Shown piece after piece: positions 8,613 through 8,757 of a DNA stretch of 8,757 bases (within the stretch, counting starts at the first letter, position 1; every line of letters starts with the position of its first letter). Origin of the DNA: an uncultured Collinsella sp. (GTDB lineage: Bacteria > Actinomycetota > Coriobacteriia > Coriobacteriales > Coriobacteriaceae); NCBI GenBank assembly GCA_900543515.1, contig UQRW01000064.1, positions 1-8,757 on the forward strand, written 5' to 3'. A model generated the notes under the pieces. That model searched no databases. It was not told the DNA's origin and was given only the letters and a program-made list of their open reading frames with translations. The position numbers and the translations under genes were made by a program.

Positions 8613-8757
8613 ACCCGATACCCTGAGGGCCGGACCGGCCGGCCCCGGAAGATCGGAGGACGGCATGTCCGGAAAGAGGAAGAAGGGTTCCGCGAAAGCG
8701 GCCCCGAGGGCCTACGGAAGGCTCACGAGGCACGAGCGGGACACGGTCCAGAGGATG
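8575..8757 (+). mobile_element. Left end of an IS30-like insertion sequence (runs off the window)
   Basis: The call rests on the transposase start at 8665 and the palindrome at 8575-8612, whose right half (8594-8612) is a plausible left inverted repeat. Between them is a GC-rich leader with a self-complementary stretch, GGGCCGG (8627-8633) with CCGGCCC (8639-8645). Base composition from 8620 on is visibly more GC-rich than the tilS upstream region. The exact left boundary is uncertain, because no target duplication can be seen without the right end. Confidence 0.55.
8665..8757 (+). CDS. IS30-family transposase, N-terminal fragment (truncated by the window edge)
   Basis: Thirty-one codons from ATG 8665 to the last base, with no stop. 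GGAGG (8655-8659) lies five bases before the ATG. The visible protein has a basic start (SGKRKKGSAK) followed by YGRLTRHERDTVQRM, which fits the LTxxERxxIxxML pattern that opens the N-terminal helix-turn-helix of IS30 transposases. The catalytic DDE domain would lie outside the window, so whether the element is intact is unknown. Transcription is divergent from tilS. Another transposase family with a similar N-terminal helix cannot be ruled out from so few residues. Confidence 0.6.
   Translation, partial: MSGKRKKGSAKAAPRAYGRLTRHERDTVQRM

Noticed and set aside
8500..8733. 77-codon - strand frame through the IS30-like end
   Set aside because: It runs antisense through the transposase start, leader and palindrome. 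Only its last 21 codons have a plausible ribosome site, and that part is reported separately as a weak finding.

Overview
The window looks like chromosomal DNA of a fairly GC-rich actinobacterial gut commensal. The tilS-hpt-ftsH gene order is common in Actinobacteria. The protein styles (a clostridial/coriobacterial-type aminotransferase, a PHP phosphatase, FtsH with an acidic tail) best suit Coriobacteriia such as Collinsella. That placement is inference from gene order and protein character; no search was run.

Layout, left to right. Positions 1-193 hold a strong hairpin (2-38) and the promoter region of a + strand RNA uracil-C5 methyltransferase of the RlmD/RumA type (194-1642). A hairpin at 1671-1700 separates it from everything that follows, because all later complete genes are on the - strand. 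In transcription order on that strand these are: tilS (8453-6915), hpt (6767-6219) and ftsH (6217-4082), ended by a classic intrinsic terminator (4071-4038); then a separate unit with a class I/II PLP aminotransferase (3892-2708) and a PHP-domain phosphatase (2542-1721). At the right edge (about 8575-8757) the left end and first 31 codons of an IS30-like transposase run out of the window.

How the genes fit together. tilS (tRNA-Ile lysidine synthetase), hpt (purine salvage) and ftsH (membrane protease) form a conserved housekeeping cluster. hpt and ftsH are one base apart and probably translationally coupled, while tilS and hpt are separated by 147 bases holding a hairpin and a candidate promoter. 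The aminotransferase and phosphatase may share a transcript, but each has its own -10-like TACAAT.

No new multi-gene system is visible. The unusual material is non-coding: a 62-base near-perfect hairpin repeat (3952-4013) that resembles a REP or MITE unit, and a perfect 38-bp palindrome at the IS30-like end carrying two of three copies of a 12-bp motif. A TACAAT/TAGAAT -10 element, with poor -35 sequences, also recurs ahead of the genes. No tRNA, rRNA, CRISPR array or riboswitch was recognised.
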